Made by a program: the position numbers and the translations under genes. Below, one piece after another: positions 1 through 7,581 of a stretch of 64,000 nucleotides of DNA. The notes beneath the pieces were generated by a model that saw nothing but the letters and a program-made list of their open reading frames with translations, searched no databases and was not told the origin of the DNA. Positions within the stretch are counted from its first letter, which is position 1, and each line of letters starts with the position of its first letter. This DNA comes from CAZSVE01 sp964610175. GTDB taxonomy: Bacteria; Pseudomonadota; Gammaproteobacteria; HK1. The stretch lies in contig CAZSVE010000005.1 in NCBI GenBank assembly GCA_964610175.1, positions 1-64,000 of the forward strand. Direction: 5' to 3'.

Positions 1-269
1 ACGCGCACAATGATTACGCCCGCTCCGAGTGGGGGATGATTACCCATGCCAGGGAAGAGGGGATCGAGGAAGGCATGCAGATGGGAAAGCAGGAAGGACT
101 CGAGGAAGGCATGAAATTGGGACTCGAGGAAGGCATGAAACAGGGAAAGGAGGAAGGCGCCCACGAGCGATCCCTCGCGATCGCCCGTGCGCTCGGGAAA
201 AAAGGCTGGTCACCCGCACAAATCGCCGAGGTTGCGGGCATACCGTTGTCTGAACTGGAAGGGTTGTAG
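1..269 (+). CDS. Rpn-family nuclease, C-terminal tail (cut by window edge)
   Basis: The frame is open from the left edge, so only about the last 88 codons are seen. The visible part is Glu/Gly/Lys-rich, built on a 24-nt tandem repeat (about 63-160) that encodes LEEGMKxG-like units, and ends with the segment LGKKGWSPAQIAEVAGIPL before the stop at 267-269. Such EEG-repeat tails followed by a small 'S..qIAe..G.p' helix are typical of the C-terminus of Rpn/PD-(D/E)XK recombination-promoting nucleases. The catalytic half lies outside the window, so whether the gene is intact cannot be judged. A different, complete Rpn gene lies at 54495-55364. Confidence 0.7.
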   Translation, partial: AHNDYARSEWGMITHAREEGIEEGMQMGKQEGLEEGMKLGLEEGMKQGKEEGAHERSLAIARALGKKGWSPAQIAEVAGIPLSELEGL

Positions 270-405
270 GGATTGCCGGATCCTCTTCGATAGCCTCCTG
301 CCCGCCGCTCGCATCGAAAATCCGAAGCGCCACTACCTGATCGACGGGACCTCCGTGCGCACCCTGGATGGCGTTTCGACCAGGTTCCATGCGGGCGCAT
401 TCTGG

Positions 406-442
406 ATGACTCATTCGCGAAGATGAACAGGAAATAAACAAA
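406..442 (-). repeat. Family A element, partial copy
   Basis: Only the GAAATAAACAAA end of the element described at 9638-9751 is present, in the minus orientation. It lies 120 nt upstream of mnmG. The rest of the gap 270-562 shows no gene that I can support. Confidence 0.6.
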
Positions 443-562
443 CCATACCCGCCCTTCACGATTCCTACCCTGGCTTTGGTCTTGGAGGAGGGGATCGTCT
501 CGATTCGTCTTTCTCCCGAAGGCACCCGGAACATCATCGACTCCCCGGCAGATAGATCGATC

Positions 563-2551
563 ATGAAATACGCGCAAGCATTCGACGTTATCGTTGTCGG
601 TGGGGGACACGCCGGCACCGACGCTGCTCTCGCCGCGGCGCGCATGGGCGCGCGCACCCTACTTCTGACACAGAGCATCGAAACCCTGGGGCAGATGAGC
701 TGCAATCCAGCCATCGGTGGTATCGGGAAGAGTCATCTGGTAAAGGAGATCGACGCCATGGGTGGTCTCATGGCGCACGCCGCCGATTGCAGCGGCATTC
801 AGTTTCGGGTACTCAACGCACGCAAGGGCCCTGCCGTGCGCGCCACGCGAGGGCAGATGGATCGGACACTTTATAAAACGGTGGTGCGCCGAATCCTGGA
901 AAACCAGGAAAACCTCACCCTGTTCCAGCAGGAGGCCGATGATCTCATCATCGAAGCCGACAGGGTAATGGGCATCACGACCCAGATGGGCGTTCGATTC
1001 CACGCGCCGGCCGTCGTGCTCACCGTGGGCACTTTTCTTAAGGGACGCATCCATATCGGCATGACCAACCACGAGGGTGGACGGGCAGGCAGTCCGCCGT
1101 CCAATCCCCTGGCCGAACGGTTACGCGCCTTGACGCCGCGTGTCGGCAGGCTCAAGACCGGCACACCGCCACGCATCGACGGAAAATCCGTCGATTTTTC
1201 CCGGCTCCAGGTCCAACCGGGCGATGAACCGACGCCGGTGTTTTCCTACCTTGGCCGGAAAGAAGAACATCCCCGGCAGGTGCCCTGTCATATTACCCAG
1301 ACCAATCCCCGGACCCACGAAATCATCCACGCCAGCCTCCACCGTTCCCCCCTGTACAGCGGTGTCATCCAAGGGGTCGGGCCGCGCTACTGTCCGTCCA
1401 TCGAAGACAAGATCGTCCGCTTCTCCGACAAATCCTCCCATCAGATATTCGTCGAACCGGAAGGACTCGACACACGGGAACTATATCCCAATGGCATCTC
1501 CACCAGTCTCCCCTTCGACACCCAATATGCCCTGGTGCGCTCCATTCAGGGCTTCGAAAACGCCCATATCACCCGTCCCGGCTACGCCATCGAATACGAC
1601 TTCTTCGACCCCCGCGATCTTGAGCCCAGCCTCCAGACCAAGGCCATCCGAGGACTATTCTTCGCCGGTCAAATCAACGGCACCACCGGTTACGAGGAGG
1701 CCGCTGCCCAAGGCCTCCTGGCGGGACTCAACGCCGTGCGCTACGCCCGCGACCAGGAACCCTGGTGGCCCCGCCGCAACGAGGCCTACCTCGGCGTGCT
1801 CATCGACGACCTCATCACCAAAGGGACCACCGAACCCTACCGCATGTTCACCAGCCGCGCCGAATACCGGTTACTGTTGCGCGAAGACAATGCCGATCTG
1901 CGTCTGACCCCCCAGGGGCGTACACTGGGCCTCGTCGACGACCGGCGCTGGCGGATCTTCCAGGAAAAGCGCGGGGCCATCGAACGAGAACAACAGCGCC
2001 TTCGCACCACCTGGATCACCCCGGCCCGCTTGCCCCCCGACGAGGCTGAGCGGGTGCTCGGAGGGCCCATCACCCGGGAATACTCTTTGTTCGACCTGCT
2101 GCGTCGACCCGACGTCCGTTATCGCGATCTCATGTCCTTGCCTTGTGTCGATCCTGGGACCGGGCACCGGGCCGACTGCGGGGCCGATCACCAAGCAGAC
2201 CACCGGGTCGATCACGGGAGTGGTCTCGACGCCGATTCCGGGGTCGATCGTGGAGGCGGTCCTGGCATCCAAGACCCCGTCGTCATCCAACAACTCGAGA
2301 TCAGCGCCAAATACCACGGCTACATCCAACGCCAGATCGATGACATCGCCAAGACGCGCCTCTACGAAGAGACCCCGCTCCCCCATGATCTCGACTACCA
2401 GGCGGTACCCGGCCTTTCCACCGAAGTCCGCCAACGGCTCTCCGAGACACGCCCGGCCACCCTGGGACAGGCCTCCCGGATTCCCGGAGTGACGCCCGTG
2501 GCGGTGTCGTTGTTGTTGGTTTATCTGAAAAAATCGACAGGGATGAAATAA
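563..2551 (+). CDS. mnmG: tRNA uridine-5-carboxymethylaminomethyl modification enzyme MnmG (GidA) with an Asp/His repeat insertion
   Basis: MnmG is the FAD-dependent partner of MnmE that modifies the wobble uridine of certain tRNAs in the cytoplasm. The start at 563 gives MKYAQAFDVIVVGGGHAG, with the GxGxxG FAD-binding motif at the N-terminus; an upstream ATG at 476 would add 29 unrelated residues. Other family hallmarks are CNPAIGGIGKSHLVKEIDA, KTGTPPRI and GQINGTTGYEEAAAQG. The product is 662 aa, against about 630 usual. The excess is an insertion near residues 527-566 made of 12-nt tandem units (HRAD, CGAD, HQAD, HRVD and so on). It sits in the linker before the conserved C-terminal helical domain (KYHGYIQRQ), which is intact. 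No rsmG or parAB follows, unlike the common arrangement. Confidence 0.97.
   Translation: MKYAQAFDVIVVGGGHAGTDAALAAARMGARTLLLTQSIETLGQMSCNPAIGGIGKSHLVKEIDAMGGLMAHAADCSGIQFRVLNARKGPAVRATRGQMDRTLYKTVVRRILENQENLTLFQQEADDLIIEADRVMGITTQMGVRFHAPAVVLTVGTFLKGRIHIGMTNHEGGRAGSPPSNPLAERLRALTPRVGRLKTGTPPRIDGKSVDFSRLQVQPGDEPTPVFSYLGRKEEHPRQVPCHITQTNPRTHEIIHASLHRSPLYSGVIQGVGPRYCPSIEDKIVRFSDKSSHQIFVEPEGLDTRELYPNGISTSLPFDTQYALVRSIQGFENAHITRPGYAIEYDFFDPRDLEPSLQTKAIRGLFFAGQINGTTGYEEAAAQGLLAGLNAVRYARDQEPWWPRRNEAYLGVLIDDLITKGTTEPYRMFTSRAEYRLLLREDNADLRLTPQGRTLGLVDDRRWRIFQEKRGAIEREQQRLRTTWITPARLPPDEAERVLGGPITREYSLFDLLRRPDVRYRDLMSLPCVDPGTGHRADCGADHQADHRVDHGSGLDADSGVDRGGGPGIQDPVVIQQLEISAKYHGYIQRQIDDIAKTRLYEETPLPHDLDYQAVPGLSTEVRQRLSETRPATLGQASRIPGVTPVAVSLLLVYLKKSTGMK
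2141..2260 (+). repeat. In-frame 12-nt tandem repeat inside mnmG
   Basis: About ten consecutive 12-nt units run in the mnmG reading frame. They encode tetrapeptides such as PCVD, HRAD, CGAD, HQAD, HRVD, HGSG, LDAD, SGVD and RGGG, and the units resemble GATCACCGGGTC. Four GATC sites fall within about 110 nt. E. coli MnmG has a short, unrelated linker at this place, so this is a lineage-specific expansion. A related array sits in lpxK at 16896-17015. Confidence 0.85.
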
Positions 2552-2660
2552 TGACGATATGCCATGACTCGGTCCGAGACAGGGCCTCACCAATGATCAG
2601 ATAAGCAGTAATACCTGGGAAACATCGACATACACCTTCTCAACCAATGAGTTCCATTCA

Positions 2661-5520
2661 ATGAACCCTATCCGCTGGCTTCATCTCTCCGATTTCCATA
2701 CCGGCAAGGACGGTTACGGTCAACGCCGACTTTTCAAAGAAATCCTGAACCACATCGCCGACCAGAAACTGCCAGACTTCGTATTCATCACCGGCGACAT
2801 CGCACAGAGTGGGTTGAAGGAGCAATACGACAAATTCGGGGAGGAATTTCTGTCGCCTTTAGAAGAAAAAGTCGGCGAAGACTGTACCATTTTGCTGGTG
2901 CCCGGCAATCATGACGTGGATTGGGAAGAAAAGAAGTTTGTAAGCCGTGATCTGATCCGGCAAAAATCTCCCGAATTCTTCGACCCTACCGAAAAAGGCT
3001 TGTCCGAACGCCAAAAGATCCGCTCTGGCTTTGCCGCCTATATCGACAACGAATATTTCCAACTCCTGCCGAATACGAACGACTGGCTCGATAGCGAGGC
3101 AGGCTGCTTCACTCGCATCATTAACTGCAAGGGAACCAAACTCGGCATCCTTGGCCTCAACACCGCCTGGTTTTCGGAAGACAAATCCGACGAAAGACAA
3201 CTCACCCCCGGCAAGGCCATTGTGGAATCCGGCTTGGAGAAGATCGCCAATGCCGAGATCAAGATCGCCCTGGGCCATCACCCGCTGGATTGGTTCTATC
3301 GAGAAGACGAGGAACCACTCCGCACCCTGTTCGGCAAACACCAAGTGCTCTACCTGCACGGCCATCTACACAAGACCGGTTCCCGTTTCGAGATTGGCGC
3401 GGGCCATCCGTTCCTGGCCTTGCGAAGCGGTGCGGCGTTTCGGGCACGGGAAAATGACAAATGGGTCAACGGTCTGCTGTGGGCGGAATTGGATGCGGCG
3501 GAACAACGATTGGTGCTGGAACCCCGCAAGTGGAACAAGGGCAACCAGGAATGGGCCTTGGATGGCGATGCCTTTCCCGAACGATACCGCGAATCCGGCA
3601 CGGATCGTTGGATACTGCCGCTGCCCAGCGCTCTAGCAGCGGCACTGTCACCTCAACAAACCAAATCGCCTTCCTCCCCCGCCAAGCCACCGGTGAAAAG
3701 GTTCAAGGCGCCCCAAGGCTGGGAGATCGTGGATCGCGACTATCTGGCGAGCCTGGACACGAACCCAGACGAGGCGATGATCCTCAGCTACTTCGACGGA
3801 CGCATCCCCAATTGGAGCCTGGCTCTGTGTCCCCAAATCCCGCGCCGGGCGGTGGTGAGGCAATTGGCGGAGCGCATCGTTGCCGCAACCGGGGACGGGC
3901 GACCCACGGTCAACATGCTGCTGGGGGCCGGTGGCGAGGGCAAGTCCACCGCCTTCCTGCAAACCATCGAGGCAGTGTTGCAGGCGGATGCCTCCTGGCG
4001 AGTGCTACACCGCCGGGGCGAGACCGCCGAACTCAGCCGCAAGCTGGTGGACGAACTGCCCCAGGATGCTCCCCACGATGCCGGGCAGCATTGGCTCATC
4101 GCCTCGGACGATGCCGATCTCATCGCCGAGGACGTGTACCACATCGTCTCCGGCCTTGCAGCTCAAGGGACGGGGCGACGTACATTTCCTCCTCAGTGCC
4201 CGCCATACCGAGTGGCGCGATACCAAGATCCTTCAGACAAGCTGGGAGCGTGTGCCCGGCTATCATGAAGAACCCTTGCGCGGTCTGAACGAAGAAGACG
4301 CGGTCCGCATCGTAGGGGCTTGGGGCAAATATCAGGAAAGGGGCCTGGGGAAACTGGCCGAGTTCTCCCCGGAAGATGCAGTAAAAGAGTTGGTGGCGGC
4401 GAGCCGCTCCGAAACCTCCCAGGACGAGGGGGCGTTCCTGGGCGCCCTGCTGCGCCTGCGTCTTGGCGATCAGTTCAAAAGCCATGTGAAAAAACTGCTG
4501 GATCGCCTGAATGGAAGGGAGATCCTATCGGGCAAGTCCGAGACGCTACTGGACGCCTTCGCCTACATCGCCGCCATGCACGCGGAGAATAAACCGTTCC
4601 TGTCCAAGCTGGTGTTGGCCCATGCCTTGGGTGTGGAGCCGCGTGAGTTGCGCACCAAGGTGTTGTGGCCCCTGGGCGAGGAGGCGGCGGCGGATGTGGC
4701 CGGGGAGATGGTCTTCACCCGCCACCGGGCCATTGCCGAGGCGGCCCTGGATATCCTGAAGAATACGACCTATTACCCCATCGAGCCGGATGAACTGTAT
4801 GTGGATTTGGTAGGAACTGCGGAGGAACTTCATGGGAAAGGAGAATTCATTATTGCATTAGAGAAATGGCGTTATTTGTCCGATCACTTTTTTGAGAAGG
4901 GCGAGCAGACTCTCGCCATCAAACTGGCCGACTCCCTGGTCCGGGTGGATAGCACCAATTCCCACTTCCGCGTCAAACTCTCTCAACTTTTCCGCAGGGC
5001 CGGACAGCCGGAACAATCCCTGCGGGTGTTTCGGGAGGCGCCCCGGCCCGACAATAGCAGACCATTTTTCCACGAATGGGCCACGGCGGAAGGAAACGAA
5101 GGGAACCATGCCCTCACTGTCTGGCTGGATGCGGTGGCCCTGGCCGATGACACGGCGCAACGGCCACCGAGCAATAGAGATGCGGCCATGTGTCTCGCCG
5201 GCTTCGGCCTTGCCTGCCGTGAATTATTCGAGGGCTATAACAAACCGGTCTTCATGGAAGGCTGTGGCGCCGCCGGGCAATTGGGATTGAGCCTGCCCAA
5301 TTTGGACACAAGGGCCAAAAATTACCTTTCGGAACACAAGAAAATCGCCCATGACAACGGCATCACGGACGTCCAACCCCCCACCGCCCTGCGGCGCATC
5401 CGGGACGCCGCTATTGCCGCCCACCGACAGCGAGAGGGCGACCTGCAAGACTGGATATCGCCGGCGGAGGAACTGACTTTTCACGGGCTGGCGAAATTGC
5501 TGGGCATCGAAACAAAATGA
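2661..5520 (+). CDS. Metallophosphoesterase fused to a P-loop (STAND-like) NTPase; interrupted by one frameshift
   Basis: The N-terminal ~300 residues are a calcineurin-like metallophosphoesterase with all five metal motifs visible: SDFH (D11, H13), TGD, GNHD (82-85), GHH (205-207) and GHLH (234-237). A P-loop follows, GAGGEGKST at 422-430, with an acidic Walker-B-like stretch (LIASDDADL) and then a helical C-terminal half. The frame from 2661 is lost near 4165-4175 and the same protein continues one frame over (DVHFLLSARHTEWRD) to the stop at 5520; removing one base restores the join. Without the frameshift the protein would be about 950 aa. The layout (effector enzyme, NTPase, helical repeats) matches STAND conflict or signalling proteins, but the exact family is not recognised. 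The stop overlaps the next ORF (ATGA). Confidence 0.75.
4160..4178 (+). other. Frameshift site in the metallophosphoesterase-NTPase gene
   Basis: Coding signal passes from the frame of 2661 to the next frame around GGGACGGGGC. Deleting one base here would give a continuous AAQGRGDVHFLLSAR. It could be a real inactivating mutation, a programmed shift or a sequencing error in a G-rich run. Confidence 0.7.
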
Positions 5521-6146
5521 CATCGAACCTCCCCGATTCGACGATGCGGAACCTGGACGATTGGGCTCCGATCTCCGTCGTCGAGTCCCGGAGACGCATG
5601 AATGAGTGTCGAAGACACAACGAAGAGGGTTCACCACTCATCATGAGCGGTCTGGTGAAACCCCGCCCCAAACAGCCAACGCCCGTGGATTTCCGGCCCC
5701 ATTTTGCCGACGGCATCATTCAGTTCTCCCTCATCCCCGGCCTGGAGCCGGAGACGCTCCTGCCGGTACTCGAATCCCCTGCCTGCAAGGGAGTGGTCCT
5801 GCAATCCTTCGGGGCCGGTAACGTTCCTAATGAGGATAAATATTCCTTCAAGGGATTCATCGGGCAGGCGGTAAAGTTGGGCAAACCCGTCATCGTCGCC
5901 AGCCAGTTCCCTGCCAATTCCACCCTGGCCTCCCACTATGCTCCCGGCATGGAGGCGGTCCAGGCCGGGGCCATCACCACTGGCAACATGACCAATGCCG
6001 CCACCACCGCCAAGTTCCGTTGGGTCCTGTATCAGGTAGAGGAGAAGGTCAAAAAGGGCGAGCTATCCGGGGTGGAGAAACTCGCCGAGATCACGCGGAT
6101 GATGAATCATGTCTACGTGGGGGAAATGACGCCGTTGGCGTCGTGA
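5517..6146 (+). CDS. Asparaginase C-terminal domain protein (N-terminal catalytic domain missing)
   Basis: Residues from about 65 onward match the C-terminal half of type I asparaginases: LIPGLEPETLLPVL, KGVVLQSFGAGNVP, GKPVIVASQFPANS and AGAITTGNMTNAATTAKFRW. The N-terminal domain with the YTGGTIG and HGTDT threonines is absent, so asparaginase activity on its own is unlikely. The ORF overlaps the stop of the upstream NTPase gene by ATGA, which suggests translational coupling. An internal ATG at 5643 (MSGLVKPRPKQ) is an equally plausible start, because residues 1-42 look non-conserved. It may be a relic of asparaginase duplication or a domesticated fragment working with the upstream gene; the sequence cannot decide. 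Confidence 0.65.
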   Translation: MTSNLPDSTMRNLDDWAPISVVESRRRMNECRRHNEEGSPLIMSGLVKPRPKQPTPVDFRPHFADGIIQFSLIPGLEPETLLPVLESPACKGVVLQSFGAGNVPNEDKYSFKGFIGQAVKLGKPVIVASQFPANSTLASHYAPGMEAVQAGAITTGNMTNAATTAKFRWVLYQVEEKVKKGELSGVEKLAEITRMMNHVYVGEMTPLAS

Positions 6147-6266
6147 CTGACTATTGCGCTTGCCGAGGATGGACTTCGCTATGCGCGCCCATCTTTTCCT
6201 GAAATTTATACTGACATTTCCTCCATGGATTCCCGCTCGTTCAAGCGGAATACCAGAGCCAATATC

Positions 6267-6731
6267 ATGAAAAGACCACGTATTTACACGGATACATCCG
6301 TCATCGGCGGTTGTTTGGATAGGGAATTCAAGACCGGGTCGGTGGCCCTTTTCGAGAGATTCGAATCCGGCTCCGCGATCATGATGATATCCGAGATTAC
6401 CTTGTCGGAATTGGAGGGTGCACCGCCCCGTGTGCGGAATATACTAACCCAAGTGCCAGCCGGGAATACTCGATATGTCGAGCTGACGGCCGAGGCAAAA
6501 CAACTGGCCAACGATTATCTCTCCGAAGGCGTTGTGTCCATGAAAAGCTCAGCCGATGCGGAACACATCGCCATCGCGACGATACATCACGCCGATGTAT
6601 TGGTAAGCTGGAACTTCAAGCACATCGTGAACCTGGAGCGAATACGCGGATATAACGCTGTGAACCTGAGACAGGGATATCCGATGATGGAAATCAGAAC
6701 GCCGCTGGAGGTATTAACCCATGAATATTGA
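6267..6731 (+). CDS. PIN-domain protein, likely toxin (VapC-like RNase)
   Basis: This 154-aa product begins MKRPRIYTDTSVIGG; an in-frame ATG at 6225 would add 14 residues without similarity. The acidic residues expected of a PIN nuclease are visible: D9 in TDTS, a glutamate in SEITLSELEGAP, an aspartate in SADAEHIAIA and the WNFKHI strand near the end. This subtype (TDTSVIGG ... SWNFKHIVN) is usually paired with a small partner encoded just downstream, as here, where the next ORF starts inside the last codons. An RNase toxin role is inferred from the family. Confidence 0.75.
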   Translation: MKRPRIYTDTSVIGGCLDREFKTGSVALFERFESGSAIMMISEITLSELEGAPPRVRNILTQVPAGNTRYVELTAEAKQLANDYLSEGVVSMKSSADAEHIAIATIHHADVLVSWNFKHIVNLERIRGYNAVNLRQGYPMMEIRTPLEVLTHEY

Positions 6732-6963
6732 TAGGGATACCGATATGAATATCGATTGCGTCGCCATGATGCGAAGGCTTCGTGATGACCTCTCTCGAAA
6801 AACAGAGGGAATGACCTGGGAAGAAGAAAAGGAATTTCTCAAAAAGAGCATCACCTCGTTCGGATTTATCACCGATAGGAAAAGCGGCGAGCAAGCCCGC
6901 GCCGGTTCCGCTGATTCCTCGTCCCCCCTGCCTGGGAACTCCCACCCGGAGACGGGGCCCTGA
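6721..6963 (+). CDS. Small partner of the PIN-domain protein, likely antitoxin
   Basis: The 80-aa ORF overlaps the end of the PIN gene by 11 nt. Its core, DCVAMMRRLRDDLSRKTEGMTWEEEKEFL, is the pattern of short proteins found downstream of this PIN subtype (VKMMREIRDKLS...EE...). A second start at 6745 (MNIDCVAMMRR) fits the family better. The C-terminal 25 residues are low complexity. Antitoxin function is inferred from position and pattern. Confidence 0.6.
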   Translation: MNIDRDTDMNIDCVAMMRRLRDDLSRKTEGMTWEEEKEFLKKSITSFGFITDRKSGEQARAGSADSSSPLPGNSHPETGP

Positions 6964-7009
6964 ACCTCGATGATGAGTCTCTGGCACTGACGATTGAGAG
7001 ATCGACACC

Positions 7010-7062
7010 CATCGTTGAGTCCGTTACCCGGAAGATCTTCGACAGGACGATCAAAAAATTTA
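7010..7062 (-). repeat. Family H element (minus orientation)
   Basis: The segment matches, in reverse, sequences at 46263-46313 and 58457-58506 that share TTTCGATCGTTTTGT, GAAGATCTTCCGGGTAAC and a following GGACTAA-like end. It is the first piece of a repeat mosaic between the PIN pair and the asparaginase gene. Confidence 0.55.
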
Positions 7063-7067
7063 TTGCG

Positions 7068-7126
7068 GGCACGGCCCGCTCCTACACGGCCAATGCCACG
7101 TGGTAGGAGCGGGCTGCCTGCCCGCG
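7068..7126. repeat. REP-type palindrome with GTAGGAGCGGGC arms
   Basis: A long inverted repeat is formed by TTGCGGGCA..GCCCGCTCCTAC and GTAGGAGCGGGC..TGCCCGCGA around a ~23-nt centre. The arm sequence resembles the GTAGGAGCGGGCTTGCCCGCGA-type REP core known from Pseudomonas. No RAYT-type transposase is seen in the window. Confidence 0.7.
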
Positions 7127-7135
7127 ATGACCCTG

Positions 7136-7173
7136 TTTGGGTTTTTGGTTCCGGCTTGGCCGGGTTGGGACTC
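7136..7173 (-). repeat. Family C element (minus orientation)
   Basis: This reads TTTTTGGTTCCGGC then GGCCGGGTTGGG, the reverse complement of the CCCAACCCGGC..GGCCGGAACCAAA segments at 27588, 46182 and 58231. Confidence 0.6.
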
Positions 7174-7179
7174 AATGAC

Positions 7180-7536
7180 GGGGTTCTGAACCGCGTTAAT
7201 GCACCAAAAAGGTGCATCGTTGAGGCTCAAAGCCTCAACGGAGAGGCTCCGAGCCTCAACGGCGGAGTTCAGAGCCTGAACGATGAGGTTCCGAGTCTGA
7301 ACGGAGAGGTTCTGAACCTCAACGATGGAGTTCGGAACTCCGATAACGAGGTTCCAAACCTCTCCGTTGAACCTCGGAGCTTCGATGGAGAGACTTGGAA
7401 CCTCGACGATGAGGTTCCAAGCTTCGATGGCGGAGTTCGGAGCCAAGATGACGAAGTTCTGAACTCGAACGACGAGGCGCTGAACTCCGGCGATGCGAGT
7501 GGATGCTTCAACGACAGAGGTTTGCGCATCGTGAAA
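7180..7536. repeat. 21-nt tandem array of mini-hairpins (about 17 units)
   Basis: From 7180 the sequence repeats with a strict 21-nt period (units at 7180, 7201, 7222, 7243 and so on). Most units are a 6-nt arm, 3-nt loop, 6-nt arm and a 6-nt linker (AACGAT or AACGGA). Arms differ between units but still pair: GAGGCT/AGCCTC, GAGGTT/AACCTC, GTTCAG/CTGAAC, GGAGTT/AACTCC, and GCACC/GGTGC in the 7201 unit. Units decay toward 7500. The plus frame from 6994 would encode heptads such as EVPSLNG, but it has no recognisable domain or convincing start. The structure therefore looks selected or generated at nucleic-acid level. The array ends about 45 nt before the asparaginase start. Confidence 0.85.
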
Positions 7537-7581
7537 ACAACGCCTCGCTCGGACAACATGTAACGAACCAAGGAGAAACCA

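Noticed and set aside
3461..4288. Alternative plus-frame ORF within the metallophosphoesterase-NTPase gene
   Set aside because: The metal-binding and P-loop motifs lie in the frame of 2661; this frame is a shadow.
7180..7536. CRISPR array
   Set aside because: The units are contiguous 21-mers without spacers, each self-complementary, and no cas genes are present.
6994..7563. Plus-strand ORF of 189 aa with EVPSLNG-type heptads
   Set aside because: It lies wholly over repeat elements and the 21-nt hairpin array, has no convincing start or domain, and the sequence pattern is better explained by nucleic-acid hairpins.
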